Assembly: GCA_017465095.1 (NCBI GenBank) | Contig: JAFTWX010000055.1 | Span: 57,262-121,261, forward strand | DNA: 64,000 bases | From: Lachnospiraceae bacterium | Lineage (GTDB): Bacteria > Bacillota > Clostridia > Lachnospirales > Lachnospiraceae | Direction of reading: 5' to 3' | In this document: positions 42,974 through 52,278 of the stretch, in pieces | Layout of the letters: every line of letters begins with the position of its first letter | Numbering within the stretch: the stretch's first letter is position 1 | The notes under the pieces: generated by a model | The model's database searches: none | The model's input: the letters and a program-made list of their open reading frames with translations, nothing else | Told to the model about the DNA's origin: nothing | Translations under genes and position numbers: made by a program

Positions 42974-44269
42974 ATGAATAATTTAATCGGTGCAGCTTTT
43001 GAGGCCATGGTAGCTAACACAAGAGATATGATATTTGTGAAAAATGCGGATTTGGTGTATGTTGCGGCTTCACAGCCGTTTGTAAAAATGGTTGGAAAGA
43101 AAAGTCCGGATGAGATTATCGGGAAGACGGACATGGAGATTTTTGATGACGAAAATCTTGCAAAACGATATGTGAAAGATGATAAGAAACTTTTGCGCAA
43201 GGGGGATGGTCTGAAAGACTATATTGAACCGATTACGGATGAGGATGGACAGCATAGGTATGGATCCACCTCCAAATACATTCTTTCGGATGAGGACGGA
43301 AAGGCAATCGGTATTCTCGGTATTACCAGGGATATTACCAAGGATTACCTTGCGCGTCAGAATTATCAGAAAGAGTTAAAATATCTGTTTGAGCTTCCGG
43401 AGGATATTTATGCCGTGTCTTATATTGATATTGATGATTGGCGTATTATCAGTCAGCGCAGGCATGATATTAATAATGGAACATTGCAGGCCTGTCAGAC
43501 GGTGGAAGAGCTTGCAGAAGCTGCAGTTTCTTCTATTCCGGACAAAGAATGTGCTGCATCCAAGTTTTATCGCAATTTTACACAGGAACTTCTGCGTAGT
43601 ATATTTGAAAGCGGTAGGACGCATATGATGTTTAAGTACGAAAGAGTTTTGTCGGACGGAGAAAAGCATTGGGTGCAAAATGAACTTCGATTTATGACTG
43701 ACGTGGACAGCGGACATGCATGTGTTATGCTTTCTGCCAAAAATATCGATGCGGAAAAGCAGGAAGAACAGAAACTTCTTCTCGCGGCCAAAATGGATAA
43801 GATGACCATGGTACTTAACCGCGATACGACGATGGAATATATTCGTCAGATTTTCCGCAGGGAAGAAGGAAAGCTTCATGCCCTTTTCATGGTGGATGTG
43901 GACAATTTCAAAGCTCTCAATGACAATTATGGGCATCAGGTCGGCGATGAATTTTTGATTGCATTTGCGTCGGAACTGAAAAAGAGTTTCCGGGACAGTG
44001 ATGTCATAGGAAGAGTGGGCGGCGACGAATTTTTTGCACTGATGCGCAATGCGCAGGATGTGCGTGCAATAGAAAATAAGGCCAAGCACTTACTTGCCTC
44101 AATTCAAAGAGTGTGCAGAGAGTATCAGGATGTCCATTTGTCCTGCAGTATCGGCGTGTCTGTCTATCCGAAGGACGGCGATTGTTTGGAAGCATTGTAT
44201 TCCAAGGCGGATGATGCGCTTTATCAGGCGAAGAATGAAGGTAAAAATAAGTATGTGATGGCAGAATAA
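42974..44269 (+). CDS. PAS-GGDEF diguanylate cyclase
   Basis: 431 residues from ATG 42974 (GGGAGAG upstream). A PAS domain is at about 5-125 (DMIFVKNADLVYVAASQPFVK ... GITRDITKDY), a less clear middle sensor domain follows, and the GGDEF domain is at about 265-430 with RVGGDEFFALM. The active-site motif is intact, so it should make c-di-GMP. No membrane segment; cytosolic sensing. Confidence 0.92.
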   Translation: MNNLIGAAFEAMVANTRDMIFVKNADLVYVAASQPFVKMVGKKSPDEIIGKTDMEIFDDENLAKRYVKDDKKLLRKGDGLKDYIEPITDEDGQHRYGSTSKYILSDEDGKAIGILGITRDITKDYLARQNYQKELKYLFELPEDIYAVSYIDIDDWRIISQRRHDINNGTLQACQTVEELAEAAVSSIPDKECAASKFYRNFTQELLRSIFESGRTHMMFKYERVLSDGEKHWVQNELRFMTDVDSGHACVMLSAKNIDAEKQEEQKLLLAAKMDKMTMVLNRDTTMEYIRQIFRREEGKLHALFMVDVDNFKALNDNYGHQVGDEFLIAFASELKKSFRDSDVIGRVGGDEFFALMRNAQDVRAIENKAKHLLASIQRVCREYQDVHLSCSIGVSVYPKDGDCLEALYSKADDALYQAKNEGKNKYVMAE

Positions 44270-44280
44270 AATGAAAAGAT

Positions 44281-44314
44281 ACCCTGCACTAACTAAGTTA
44301 GTGTAGGGTGTTTT
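44281..44314 (+). terminator. Terminator after the GGDEF gene
   Basis: ACCCTGCACTAAC / GTTAGTGTAGGGT with one mismatch, then GTTTT. Confidence 0.88.
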
Positions 44315-44350
44315 AGCATACGATAAGGAAAGCAATCGGGAGGCGAGAAT

Positions 44351-45058
44351 ATGTTTGATTTTAAGGATAAAGTTGTTGTTGTGACAGGCGGGGCACAAGG
44401 AATCGGCCGGTGTATTTGCGAAGAGTTTGAAAAAGCGGGAGCGAGGGTCTGCATCATTGATCTTCAGGGCAATGCATATTATAAAGGAGATTTATCGGAC
44501 AAGAAGACATTGGAACTGTTTGCGGAGAAAGTGATTGCGGATTATGGACGGATAGATTGCCTTGTCAACAATGCAGCGCCGCTGTTTAAGGGAATAAGTG
44601 AATGTACGTATGAGGATTTCTGTTATGCGCTGAATGTCGGTGTGACAGCAGCCTTTTATCTGTCAAAATTGTTTCTGCCTTACTTTGCGCAGGGGGCAAG
44701 TATTATCAATGTTTCGTCCAGTCGTGACCGGATGAGTCAACCCCAGAGTGAGAGCTATACTGCGGCAAAAGGAGGTATTCATGCACTGACGCATTCGCTT
44801 GCGGTGAGTTTGTCGGGAAAGGTACGTGTGAATTCCGTTTCTCCGGGGTGGATCGATACTTCTTACAAAGTATATGAAGGACCGGATGCCTATCAGCAAC
44901 CTGCGGGCAGAGTGGGGAATCCGTTAGATATTGCTAACATGGTGCTCTATTTGTGCAGTGATAAGGCAGGATTTATCACCGGAGAAAATATTTGCATTGA
45001 CGGCGGTATGACAAGGCAGATGATTTATCATGATGACTATGGATGGAAGCTGGATTAG
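44351..45058 (+). CDS. SDR family oxidoreductase
   Basis: 235 residues. Cofactor motif TGGAQGIGRCI, NNAAPL, catalytic Ser in INVSSSRD and YTAAKGG (Tyr-x3-Lys), ending in GENICIDGGMTRQM. Substrate unknown. GGGAGGCG precedes the ATG. Confidence 0.92.
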   Translation: MFDFKDKVVVVTGGAQGIGRCICEEFEKAGARVCIIDLQGNAYYKGDLSDKKTLELFAEKVIADYGRIDCLVNNAAPLFKGISECTYEDFCYALNVGVTAAFYLSKLFLPYFAQGASIINVSSSRDRMSQPQSESYTAAKGGIHALTHSLAVSLSGKVRVNSVSPGWIDTSYKVYEGPDAYQQPAGRVGNPLDIANMVLYLCSDKAGFITGENICIDGGMTRQMIYHDDYGWKLD

Positions 45059-45082
45059 AAGATATAGGGGAGGAAGTAAGCT

Positions 45083-46267
45083 ATGGATAACGAAAATAAG
45101 AAAAAACTGCCGAAATGGTTTGGGGTTACATGGAAAATAGTTGCAATCGCACTTATACTTTTTGCAGATGTGTTTTTTGGATTGTATTTTTATCTTATAA
45201 CTACGGCGTTTGGACTTCATGTGGTGCTCGCGACAATCAGCGTGTTTGTCATTCCGGCAATACTGATTCCGCTTATCTTGGTGAAAAATAAGAAAAAGGT
45301 TCTGAAGATAGAAGGGATTGCGTTGGCGGTATATCTGGCGGCAATTTCGGTGAATGTGGGAATTAACGCTTACAATGAGAGCATTACGATTAATACGTCG
45401 CCGAATATCGATGTCAACTTGTACTTGCCGTTTGAGGAAGAATCCCGAATTGTGAAATTGGATAAGGAAGCGAGTCTGCAACTGAGCGATGACCTTCCGG
45501 TTGTAGACGGTGCAGCGGCGGTTTTTCCGGTGTATTCTGCATTTGTGAACGCTACCTATCCTGACACGGTAGAACTTTATGACGGTACGTTTGAATACAA
45601 CAATACCGTCGGCGGATATATGGCGTTGGCGGAAAAGAGGACAGATCTTTTCTTTGGGGCATATCCGTCGGAAGAACAGATCGCATATGCAAAGGAGCTG
45701 GGTACGGAATTTGAATACACACCGATCGGCAGCGAGGCATTTGTGTTCTTTGTACATAAAGATAATCCGATTGATTCTTTGACCGTGGAGCAGATACAGG
45801 GCATTTATTCCGGAGAAATTACCAATTGGAAGGAAGTCGGAGGGGCAAACGAAAAGATTGTTGCATTCCAACGAAATGAGGGAAGCGGAAGCCAGAGTAT
45901 GCTCGTGCGCTTTATGGACGGAAAACCGATTATGAAAGCGCCGAGTGAACAGGTCAACGACTTGATGTCCGGGATTATTGAGCGTGTGTCTGACTACAAG
46001 AGTACGACAGCGTCCATCGGATTTTCGTTCCGCTATTATGTGGAAGGAATCATTCAGAATCCGAACATCAAGATGATCAGCATCGATGGCGTAGCGCCGA
46101 CGGTGGAAAATATCAAAAACGGAAGTTATCCGGTGGTTGGACCGCTGTATGCGGTTACTTACAAAGGAAATGACAATGAAAATGTAGACCGCCTGCTTGA
46201 GTGGGTGTTGTCTGAGGAAGGGCAGGAAATTATTGAAAAAACCGGTTATGCGGGGATAGAGAAATAA
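45083..46267 (+). CDS. Membrane-anchored PstS-like substrate-binding protein
   Basis: 394 residues. Three hydrophobic segments at about 13-35, 42-68 and 75-98 precede a periplasmic-binding-protein domain (about 130-394) with phosphate-binder motifs VFFVHKDNPIDSLT, GIYSGEITNWKEVGG and RNEGSGSQSML. No pst transporter genes are adjacent, so it may sense rather than transport. GGGGAGG precedes the ATG. Confidence 0.8.
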   Translation: MDNENKKKLPKWFGVTWKIVAIALILFADVFFGLYFYLITTAFGLHVVLATISVFVIPAILIPLILVKNKKKVLKIEGIALAVYLAAISVNVGINAYNESITINTSPNIDVNLYLPFEEESRIVKLDKEASLQLSDDLPVVDGAAAVFPVYSAFVNATYPDTVELYDGTFEYNNTVGGYMALAEKRTDLFFGAYPSEEQIAYAKELGTEFEYTPIGSEAFVFFVHKDNPIDSLTVEQIQGIYSGEITNWKEVGGANEKIVAFQRNEGSGSQSMLVRFMDGKPIMKAPSEQVNDLMSGIIERVSDYKSTTASIGFSFRYYVEGIIQNPNIKMISIDGVAPTVENIKNGSYPVVGPLYAVTYKGNDNENVDRLLEWVLSEEGQEIIEKTGYAGIEK

Positions 46268-46354
46268 AATCAAATTTTTTTCAAAAATGTGTTAGACTTT
46301 GTTTTTCTTTGCGTCTATATGTGTGAAGGCCTTGAAAAACAAAGGAGGGAAAAC

Positions 46355-46912
46355 GTGGAAGATAAACAGATTATTGAGTTGTATAATCGAAGAGAGGAAG
46401 TAGCGATTGAACGGACAGCTGAGAAATACGGCAAATATTGTTTCAGCATTGCAAACAACATTTTGCACAACGATGAGGACTCGGAGGAATGTGTCAATGA
46501 CACATGGCTGAAGGCGTGGAATGCGATTCCGCCGACAATTCCGATGTACCTTAGGGTATTTCTCGGAAAGATTACGAGAAATCTTTCGTTTGATAAATAT
46601 CGTGCAAGCCATAGCGAGAGCCGTGGCGGAGGGCAGTTTGCGGTTGTCCTTGACGAACTCGCGGAGGTGGTTGCAGGTTCACAGGATGTGGAGAAGCAGT
46701 ACGAACAGAAGGAGTTAGTACAGGCTATCAACAAATATTTATCAGAGCTTTCCGAGCGCGATCGTAATATTTTTATCCGCCGTTACTTCCATGCGGAGGA
46801 GACAAGTTTAATTGCAAAACGATACGAAATCAAGGAGAGCAATGTCCTTATGATTTTATCCCGGACACGTAAAAAACTACACACATTTTTGAAAGAAGAG
46901 GATTTTATATAA
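46355..46912 (+). CDS. ECF-type RNA polymerase sigma factor
   Basis: 185 residues from GTG 46355 (AAAGGAGG upstream). Region 2: YCFSIANNILHNDEDSEECVNDTWLKAWNAIPP; region 4: LSELSERDRNIFIRRYFHAEE ... YEIKESNVLMILSRTRKKL. Its stop overlaps the next start (TAATG), so the partner is translationally coupled. Confidence 0.88.
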   Translation: MEDKQIIELYNRREEVAIERTAEKYGKYCFSIANNILHNDEDSEECVNDTWLKAWNAIPPTIPMYLRVFLGKITRNLSFDKYRASHSESRGGGQFAVVLDELAEVVAGSQDVEKQYEQKELVQAINKYLSELSERDRNIFIRRYFHAEETSLIAKRYEIKESNVLMILSRTRKKLHTFLKEEDFI

Positions 46913-48570
46913 TGAGAAAAGAAGATTTGTTTCAGGCAATCGGTGAAATTGATGATACGTTAATCGCAAAAAGCGGAAAAAGAGCAAAGAGAAAAAATAA
47001 GGCAATGTTTCGGACGGTGTTAGCTACAGCTGCCTGCTTGGCAGTGCTTTTCGGAGCAACTTTTGCGGCGAATCAGGCGGGACTTTTGAAACCGGTGCAG
47101 CCGAGCACGGAGCAGACGCAGCCGGGAAGTCACGGTATTCCGGGGACACCGGGAGAGGATGTCGGAACAGGACTTGATGATCCGGATGTCCCATATATCG
47201 GACCGAGTATTATAGATGGCGGTTGCGACGGAGATGAAGAAATTGATATTGAATACACGCGAGGAATGGTTGCGAATGAGTATGAGGCTTTTGTGGAATT
47301 CAATCCGGGACCGCTTATGCCGGTGACGTTAGCGCAGGCAAACAGTTCTGTAACCGCGCAGCGTGATATGACGTATGATTTTTCTAATGTAACAAAGAAG
47401 TCGGATGGATTTGTTGCAATTCGTGACAGTTATGAATTTACGAATTCATCTGATGAGGATCAGACGGTGACACTTCTGTATCCGTACCAGGGAACCATTT
47501 ATGAGATGAATAACGGTTCTAAACCGGAAGTGACAGTAAATGGAGAAAAGGTTTCTGCAGATATGCAGACAGGTGCTTATTACGGCAAAGACAGTTGTGG
47601 ATATGAACAGCTTCTTTCCTTTGCGCATTCAACAGATGAAATGGATTGCATTATCGGCGATGTGGCATCGCATGCAGACGCAAAGAGTGTGGATGAGGAG
47701 TTATGGAATAAGAACGTTCTTGTTTATGAGTTTTCCGATGTGAAATGCGTGGGAGATCCTACCGAGTACGGTGCTTATGTGGCGAAATTCAAGGTGGATG
47801 ATTATAAAAACGTTTATTTCCAGGATATCGGTGGTGTGACCTATTATGAAGGGTATCTGTATGTCGGTTTCTATGTGGAAGATGTAATGAATGGTGATAC
47901 TCCGAAGATTATTTTCCTGAACGGAAAAGAGCCGACAGACTATTCTGAACAGGGATATTCATGCATGGAATTCTTTGAGCAGTACGAAGTGGATGGCATT
48001 TCCGCAAGTATGACAAAACGTGAAATGACATTTGGAAAGGTATTTGAAGAGGTTATGGAAAGTAACCGTGTGGCAGAGCAGTGGGGAGAGGAGAGAGAGC
48101 TCAGTGCGCAGGAACAGCAGCTCTTTGAAGGCTTTGCAGCACAGATTGTAAGTGATGTGGTTGCCAGAAATGCGAAAGACGGAGAGTATGACGATATGTC
48201 AGCATATTTCTCAAACTCTCTCTCAGACATGGCATATTATGCATATACGGGAACGACACTTTTCCTTGTGAAAAACGAGGTAACAATCCCGGCAGGTGAA
48301 AGCATACGTGTAGAATATGAGTATTTGAAACAGGGAATGCATGAACTGACATGTCCGGAACCTAATTTTTTCGATTGCTACGGCTATGATAATGCTATCA
48401 ATATGGGAACCAATATGACCTTTACAAAGCAAGTTGCCAACATTGCGGAGAAGGGTAATATTGAGATTGTCGATCAGAATTATCAGTTTGATCTTGAAGC
48501 AGGTGTAAAGAGTGTAGAACTTGCACTGGATGCGGAGAGATATTATATGATAGTGCGGGTGCTTGAATAG
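46912..48570 (+). CDS. Membrane-anchored partner of the ECF sigma factor (anti-sigma-like)
   Basis: 552 residues. A short cytoplasmic part (MRKEDLFQAIGEIDDTLIAKS) and one membrane helix (about 36-56) precede a Pro/Gly/Thr-rich linker and a large external domain with FEFTNSSDEDQTVTLLYPYQG-like beta structure. The arrangement and coupling to the sigma gene suggest an anti-sigma or signal receptor; this type recurs in Lachnospiraceae. Confidence 0.7.
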   Translation: MRKEDLFQAIGEIDDTLIAKSGKRAKRKNKAMFRTVLATAACLAVLFGATFAANQAGLLKPVQPSTEQTQPGSHGIPGTPGEDVGTGLDDPDVPYIGPSIIDGGCDGDEEIDIEYTRGMVANEYEAFVEFNPGPLMPVTLAQANSSVTAQRDMTYDFSNVTKKSDGFVAIRDSYEFTNSSDEDQTVTLLYPYQGTIYEMNNGSKPEVTVNGEKVSADMQTGAYYGKDSCGYEQLLSFAHSTDEMDCIIGDVASHADAKSVDEELWNKNVLVYEFSDVKCVGDPTEYGAYVAKFKVDDYKNVYFQDIGGVTYYEGYLYVGFYVEDVMNGDTPKIIFLNGKEPTDYSEQGYSCMEFFEQYEVDGISASMTKREMTFGKVFEEVMESNRVAEQWGEERELSAQEQQLFEGFAAQIVSDVVARNAKDGEYDDMSAYFSNSLSDMAYYAYTGTTLFLVKNEVTIPAGESIRVEYEYLKQGMHELTCPEPNFFDCYGYDNAINMGTNMTFTKQVANIAEKGNIEIVDQNYQFDLEAGVKSVELALDAERYYMIVRVLE

Positions 48571-48592
48571 ATTGAATAGATAAGAAACGTAA

Positions 48593-48633
48593 TGGAGCAG
48601 ATTCTTGTGGGATCTGCTCTTTTTCTTTTGAAG
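48593..48633 (+). terminator. Terminator after the sigma/partner operon
   Basis: GAGCAGAT / ATCTGCTC stem, then TTTTTCTTTT. Confidence 0.9.
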
Positions 48634-48696
48634 TGTTGATGGGCGGGGATGTCGGGCGCGGTTGGATAAAAGAGCAATTTTTCGTCTTTTTATCAA

Positions 48697-48718
48697 AAAA
48701 TGAAACACTATTCATTTT
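48697..48718. promoter_or_regulatory. TetR operator O1
   Basis: Perfect inverted repeat AAAATGAA-N6-TTCATTTT, 6 bases upstream of the -35 box. Confidence 0.75.
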
Positions 48719-48723
48719 AGGGA

Positions 48724-48752
48724 TTGACAAAGGCTGAAAGACAAACTAAAAT
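48724..48752 (+). promoter_or_regulatory. Promoter of the TetR-hydrolase operon
   Basis: TTGACA (48724-48729), 17-base spacer, TAAAAT (48747-48752); the -10 box lies inside operator O2. Confidence 0.8.
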
Positions 48753-48769
48753 GAAACTACATTCATTTT
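48748..48769. promoter_or_regulatory. TetR operator O2
   Basis: Second perfect AAAATGAA-N6-TTCATTTT, centred 51 bases from O1 (about five helical turns) and covering the -10 region, so the regulator should repress its own operon. Confidence 0.75.
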
Positions 48770-48791
48770 GGGGCGAGAAAGGAAAAACCGT

Positions 48792-49457
48792 ATGCCGAAA
48801 GTAACCGAGGAATATATTGCCAACAAGAAAAAGAAGATCGTGGATACAGCCTATGAACTATGCCTGGAAAAGACAGTCAGTACAGTCACCATGCAGGATA
48901 TTATCAACCGGACGGGCTTAAGTCAGGGTGGAATTTACCGGTTTTACAAAGATATCGATGAGATTTTTGCAGATATGCTTGCGGATATGCGGTCGCGCGT
49001 GACGATAAAGGAACGGCTGGATGAAATTCTGGCGCAGGAAGAGACATTGTCTGCAGCAGAGGTGACATACCGGATTTTTAATATGTTGGCAGATCATATG
49101 GAGTCGGAGCTGATGGGGATTCAAAAAGTGGATTTTGAAATGTCGGTTCTCGCCATGAATGCGCCACAGCGCGTGGAAAAGATTTTGAAAGGTGCCGGAG
49201 GCGTCGGGAATAAAGAATATTTGATGCATCGCACAGCAGAGTTTTATCAGAAAAAAGTAGCTGCCGGTCAATTGCAGGCAAAGGTTAGCCCGGAGGAACT
49301 GATTACATATATTTCATCTGCGTACACAGGTATACAGACATGTGCCATTGTGTATCACTGTTACAACAAGAACCCGATTGCGCAGATGTACGATGTGAGA
49401 CAGCAACACAGGGTGCTGGCGAAAACCGTGAATTATCTTTTGGGAGCAGAGGAGTAA
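48792..49457 (+). CDS. TetR family transcriptional regulator
   Basis: 221 residues from ATG 48792 (AAAGGA 8 bases upstream). N-terminal HTH: ILDTAYELC-like KKKIVDTAYELCLEK, TMQDIINRTGLSQGGIYRFYKD. The C-terminal ligand domain is helical. Two operators flank the promoter, implying autoregulation. It precedes the hydrolase gene by 15 bases, so the hydrolase substrate or product is a plausible ligand. Confidence 0.9.
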   Translation: MPKVTEEYIANKKKKIVDTAYELCLEKTVSTVTMQDIINRTGLSQGGIYRFYKDIDEIFADMLADMRSRVTIKERLDEILAQEETLSAAEVTYRIFNMLADHMESELMGIQKVDFEMSVLAMNAPQRVEKILKGAGGVGNKEYLMHRTAEFYQKKVAAGQLQAKVSPEELITYISSAYTGIQTCAIVYHCYNKNPIAQMYDVRQQHRVLAKTVNYLLGAEE

Positions 49458-49472
49458 AAGGAGGAAAACAGG

Positions 49473-50459
49473 ATGGGCAATGAAGTAAAAATGCCAAATT
49501 ATATTACCGGACCATATGCAGTCGGAACAGAAACTTTTTCAATTGTAGACCATGAAAGAACGGAACATTTGGGACCGGGAGAAGGACCGAGAAAAATATA
49601 TGTACGAATGTATTATCCGGCAAGTAAAGACAGTGTGGAAGGAAAAGAAAAAGCACCTATTTTTACAGAGCGGACCTTGCAGGAGCTTCAGAAAACATTT
49701 CATTTTAAAATGCCGGAAGGGGAACTTCCGAAAGCAGACTACTATGAGGGAGCGGAGCATGTAAACGGTCAGAAGTTCCCGCTTGTTATTTACAATCACG
49801 GGTATGGTGCGTATGCGGAGGCTAACACGTTTCTGTGCTGCGAATTGGCGTCAAACGGTTATATCGTAGCGACAGTAGGACACGCATATGAAGCCGTGGC
49901 TAACGAGTATGAGGACGGCAGTTTTGATTTGATGGATAAAAACATAAATAAGTTTATGTATGGTAATTTCTTTGGATATTTGCGTTTGGTGGTTGCGCAG
50001 ACGAAATTGCTGAAAGCAAAGGGGACGCCGGATACAATGTGTGTGGTCCGCGAACTTAGGACAAGATATGCGCAGCAAGTTGATTTTTCCAAAGGCATCG
50101 GTGCGACAGGACATTCTCTCGGCGGTGCTACGGCATATTACTTGTGTCACCATGAAGAAGAGATTTCCTGCGGCGTCAATATCGACGGAAGTTTGTTTGG
50201 CAATTACGAGGGAATGGTGATGAAAAAGCCTTTTCTGCAGATTTGTTGCAAAGAGAATTATCCTACGATGACAAGACCGCTTTTGGGAACGGAGGCGTTC
50301 GCGCGGTGTGAAGTTTTTGAAGGCATGAAGCATCTCGGTTTTTGTGATGCTAAATTTTTTATACCGGTGAAAATGATGGTTGGTAAGATGGATGGAATTG
50401 AGATGTATAAGCGATTGTCGGCGTGTCATTTTGAGGTGTTTGATCAATATTTGAAATAG
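49473..50459 (+). CDS. Alpha/beta hydrolase (chlorophyllase / PAF-acetylhydrolase-like)
   Basis: 328 residues. The nucleophile elbow GATGHSLGGATAYY gives the catalytic Ser; IYNHGYGAYAEAN is the oxyanion strand, and MKHLGFCD probably carries the His. The motif layout resembles platelet-activating factor acetylhydrolase-type esterases. AAAGGAGG precedes the ATG; co-transcribed with the TetR gene. Confidence 0.83.
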   Translation: MGNEVKMPNYITGPYAVGTETFSIVDHERTEHLGPGEGPRKIYVRMYYPASKDSVEGKEKAPIFTERTLQELQKTFHFKMPEGELPKADYYEGAEHVNGQKFPLVIYNHGYGAYAEANTFLCCELASNGYIVATVGHAYEAVANEYEDGSFDLMDKNINKFMYGNFFGYLRLVVAQTKLLKAKGTPDTMCVVRELRTRYAQQVDFSKGIGATGHSLGGATAYYLCHHEEEISCGVNIDGSLFGNYEGMVMKKPFLQICCKENYPTMTRPLLGTEAFARCEVFEGMKHLGFCDAKFFIPVKMMVGKMDGIEMYKRLSACHFEVFDQYLK

Positions 50460-50477
50460 TAAACGTGTGGTTTTAAA

Positions 50478-50526
50478 AATGCTTTACAGCGACTAAAATA
50501 AAAGTTGTTGTAGAGCATTTTTGTTT
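50478..50526 (+). terminator. Terminator after the hydrolase gene
   Basis: AAATGCTTTACA pairs with TGTAGAGCATTT (one mismatch), then TTGTTTT. Confidence 0.75.
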
Positions 50527-50611
50527 TGGGAGTAACCAAATAGGCTTCCAAAATATCTAATAATTGTAAAGACAAATATTTCCGGAAAAAAGATGTCTTT
50601 AGGAGGCTTAC

Positions 50612-51115
50612 ATGTATAACGAATTGATAAAAAAGGCAAAAAGAAAGGACAAGCAGGCATTTTCATTCCTTTTTGAGCAGAATCTGAGTGATATGTATAA
50701 GGTTGCAAAGGCGATGCTGAAGAAGGATGAAGATGTAGAGGATGCGCTGCAGGAGACGGCATTAATTTGTTGGCAGAAGATAGGACAACTTGAAAAGAAC
50801 AGGTATTTTAAAACATGGATGATTCGTATTTTGATTAACGAGTGTAATTCTATTTTACGAGAGCGGAAAAAGGTCTGTGAGGATGGAAGAACCGGGGACT
50901 ATGGAGAGGAAGACTACGGATACCTCAGTGCGGAATGGGAAATGTTTTTGAATACATTGGACGAAAAATATAGACTTGTTGTCATCCTTTATTACATGCA
51001 GGGATATAAAGTCCGGGAAATTGCACAGATTATGGAAACGAGTGAAAGCAGCGTGAAAAAGTATCTTGTGCAGGCGCGAAATAAGGTAGAAGAATTATAT
51101 AAGGAGGAAGGATAA
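50612..51115 (+). CDS. Second ECF-type sigma factor
   Basis: 167 residues. Region 2: KAMLKKDEDVEDALQETALICWQKIGQL; region 4: LDEKYRLVVILYYMQGYKVREIAQIMETSESSVKKYLVQARNKV split as usual. AGGAGG precedes the ATG. The next gene, 3 bases on, encodes its likely anti-sigma. Confidence 0.9.
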   Translation: MYNELIKKAKRKDKQAFSFLFEQNLSDMYKVAKAMLKKDEDVEDALQETALICWQKIGQLEKNRYFKTWMIRILINECNSILRERKKVCEDGRTGDYGEEDYGYLSAEWEMFLNTLDEKYRLVVILYYMQGYKVREIAQIMETSESSVKKYLVQARNKVEELYKEEG

Positions 51116-51118
51116 AAT

Positions 51119-52219
51119 ATGAGTAAGTTTGATGAAATGGTGCAGGGAATTGATAAAGAAACGGAAGTGCCGGAACAGATGAAAAGAAACATTAAGGTCA
51201 CCTTGGAACAACTTCCGGAAGAGGGACAGGCGGATAAAGTTAGCTATGCGAAACACTTTTTGTTTAAGGTGGCAATGCTGGCACTTGTGGTTATTATGGG
51301 ATCTACGACGATTTACGCAGGGATAAAGAAATGGGGTATTGCGGAACATTGGAAAATGACATGGAATCGGGATATGTCTGCGGATGAGATGGAGCTTGTA
51401 GAAACAGATGTGGAGCAAAGCGTGGCTATGACAGAATGTGAGTTTGATGATCTGGTAAGTGCAAAAGTCACGGAAACTCTTTGTGACAGCGGACAGTGTA
51501 TTGTAGAGGTGGTTCTGACACCTGCAAAAGAGAATTATGTGATTAAGGAATCTGGTGAGTCGGAAGAAACGGAAAATAAAAGCGGAAAACAAATTCTGTA
51601 TGCAAATGCATGGATCGGTGATTCGAAGGAATTAGAGGGAAGTGTCACGGCAAGTCTTGGGGTGACAACAGCAGAAGATGGTAGTTGTCAGTATGTCTTT
51701 GCCTACGAATATCCGATGAATGGAGAAAAGCAGGAGTTTATGTGTCATATGGATGTCTATGGTGAAAGTACAAATAATGCATGGGTGTCAAAGGAGATAA
51801 AATTTTTTGTGACGGATAGAAGTAATGCCACTACCTATGTGTTTTTGCCGGAAGAGGTGACGGAAGTAGAAGATTCGAATGTAATGATTGATCAGGTTGT
51901 TGTGGTAAAGACAGAACTTGGAATTAAGTGTACCACATATTATCATTTGGCCGAGGAAATACCACAGGATGAAAAAATCAATTTCAGCACATGTATATGG
52001 ATGCTGGATGAAAACGGTAAGCGGCTGGAAGGAAACCCGGGTGGTGCATGCGGAGGAAGCAGTAAGCTGACAGAAATCAGCACAAGAGAGAATTCCATAT
52101 CGTGGACAGATTATTATGTAGGAATGGAAATTCCGGATGTTTTGTTGGTGCAGCCACATGACATTTCTGCGGAAATTATTTATGAACCGGTTAAAGTATA
52201 TTTGAAAAAAACAAAATAA
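51119..52219 (+). CDS. DUF4179-like anti-sigma partner
   Basis: 366 residues. A cytoplasmic N-terminus (MSKFDEMVQGIDKETEVPEQ) and one membrane helix (about 47-68, FLFKVAMLALVVIMGSTTIY) precede an extracellular domain of about 290 residues. Position directly after a sigma gene and topology match DUF4179-type partners. The last 170 residues are beta-rich. Confidence 0.68.
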   Translation: MSKFDEMVQGIDKETEVPEQMKRNIKVTLEQLPEEGQADKVSYAKHFLFKVAMLALVVIMGSTTIYAGIKKWGIAEHWKMTWNRDMSADEMELVETDVEQSVAMTECEFDDLVSAKVTETLCDSGQCIVEVVLTPAKENYVIKESGESEETENKSGKQILYANAWIGDSKELEGSVTASLGVTTAEDGSCQYVFAYEYPMNGEKQEFMCHMDVYGESTNNAWVSKEIKFFVTDRSNATTYVFLPEEVTEVEDSNVMIDQVVVVKTELGIKCTTYYHLAEEIPQDEKINFSTCIWMLDENGKRLEGNPGGACGGSSKLTEISTRENSISWTDYYVGMEIPDVLLVQPHDISAEIIYEPVKVYLKKTK

Positions 52220-52222
52220 TCC

Positions 52223-52258
52223 TTGACTCTCACGTTACGTCATAGCTTATGGTATACT
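52223..52258 (+). promoter_or_regulatory. MerR-type promoter with 19-bp spacer
   Basis: TTGACT (52223-52228) and TATGGT (52248-52253) are 19 bases apart, the overlong spacing that MerR proteins correct by untwisting DNA. The spacer holds a dyad (CTCACGTTACGTCAT). Implies autoregulation of the next gene. Confidence 0.75.
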
Positions 52259-52278
52259 TACACGAGGAGGTCATCGAT

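Noticed and set aside
44924..46273. A 449-codon open frame on the minus strand
   Set aside because: It lies exactly opposite the PstS-like gene and the end of the SDR gene, has His/Arg/Cys-rich antisense composition, and lacks a ribosome binding site. The plus-strand genes have clear family motifs.
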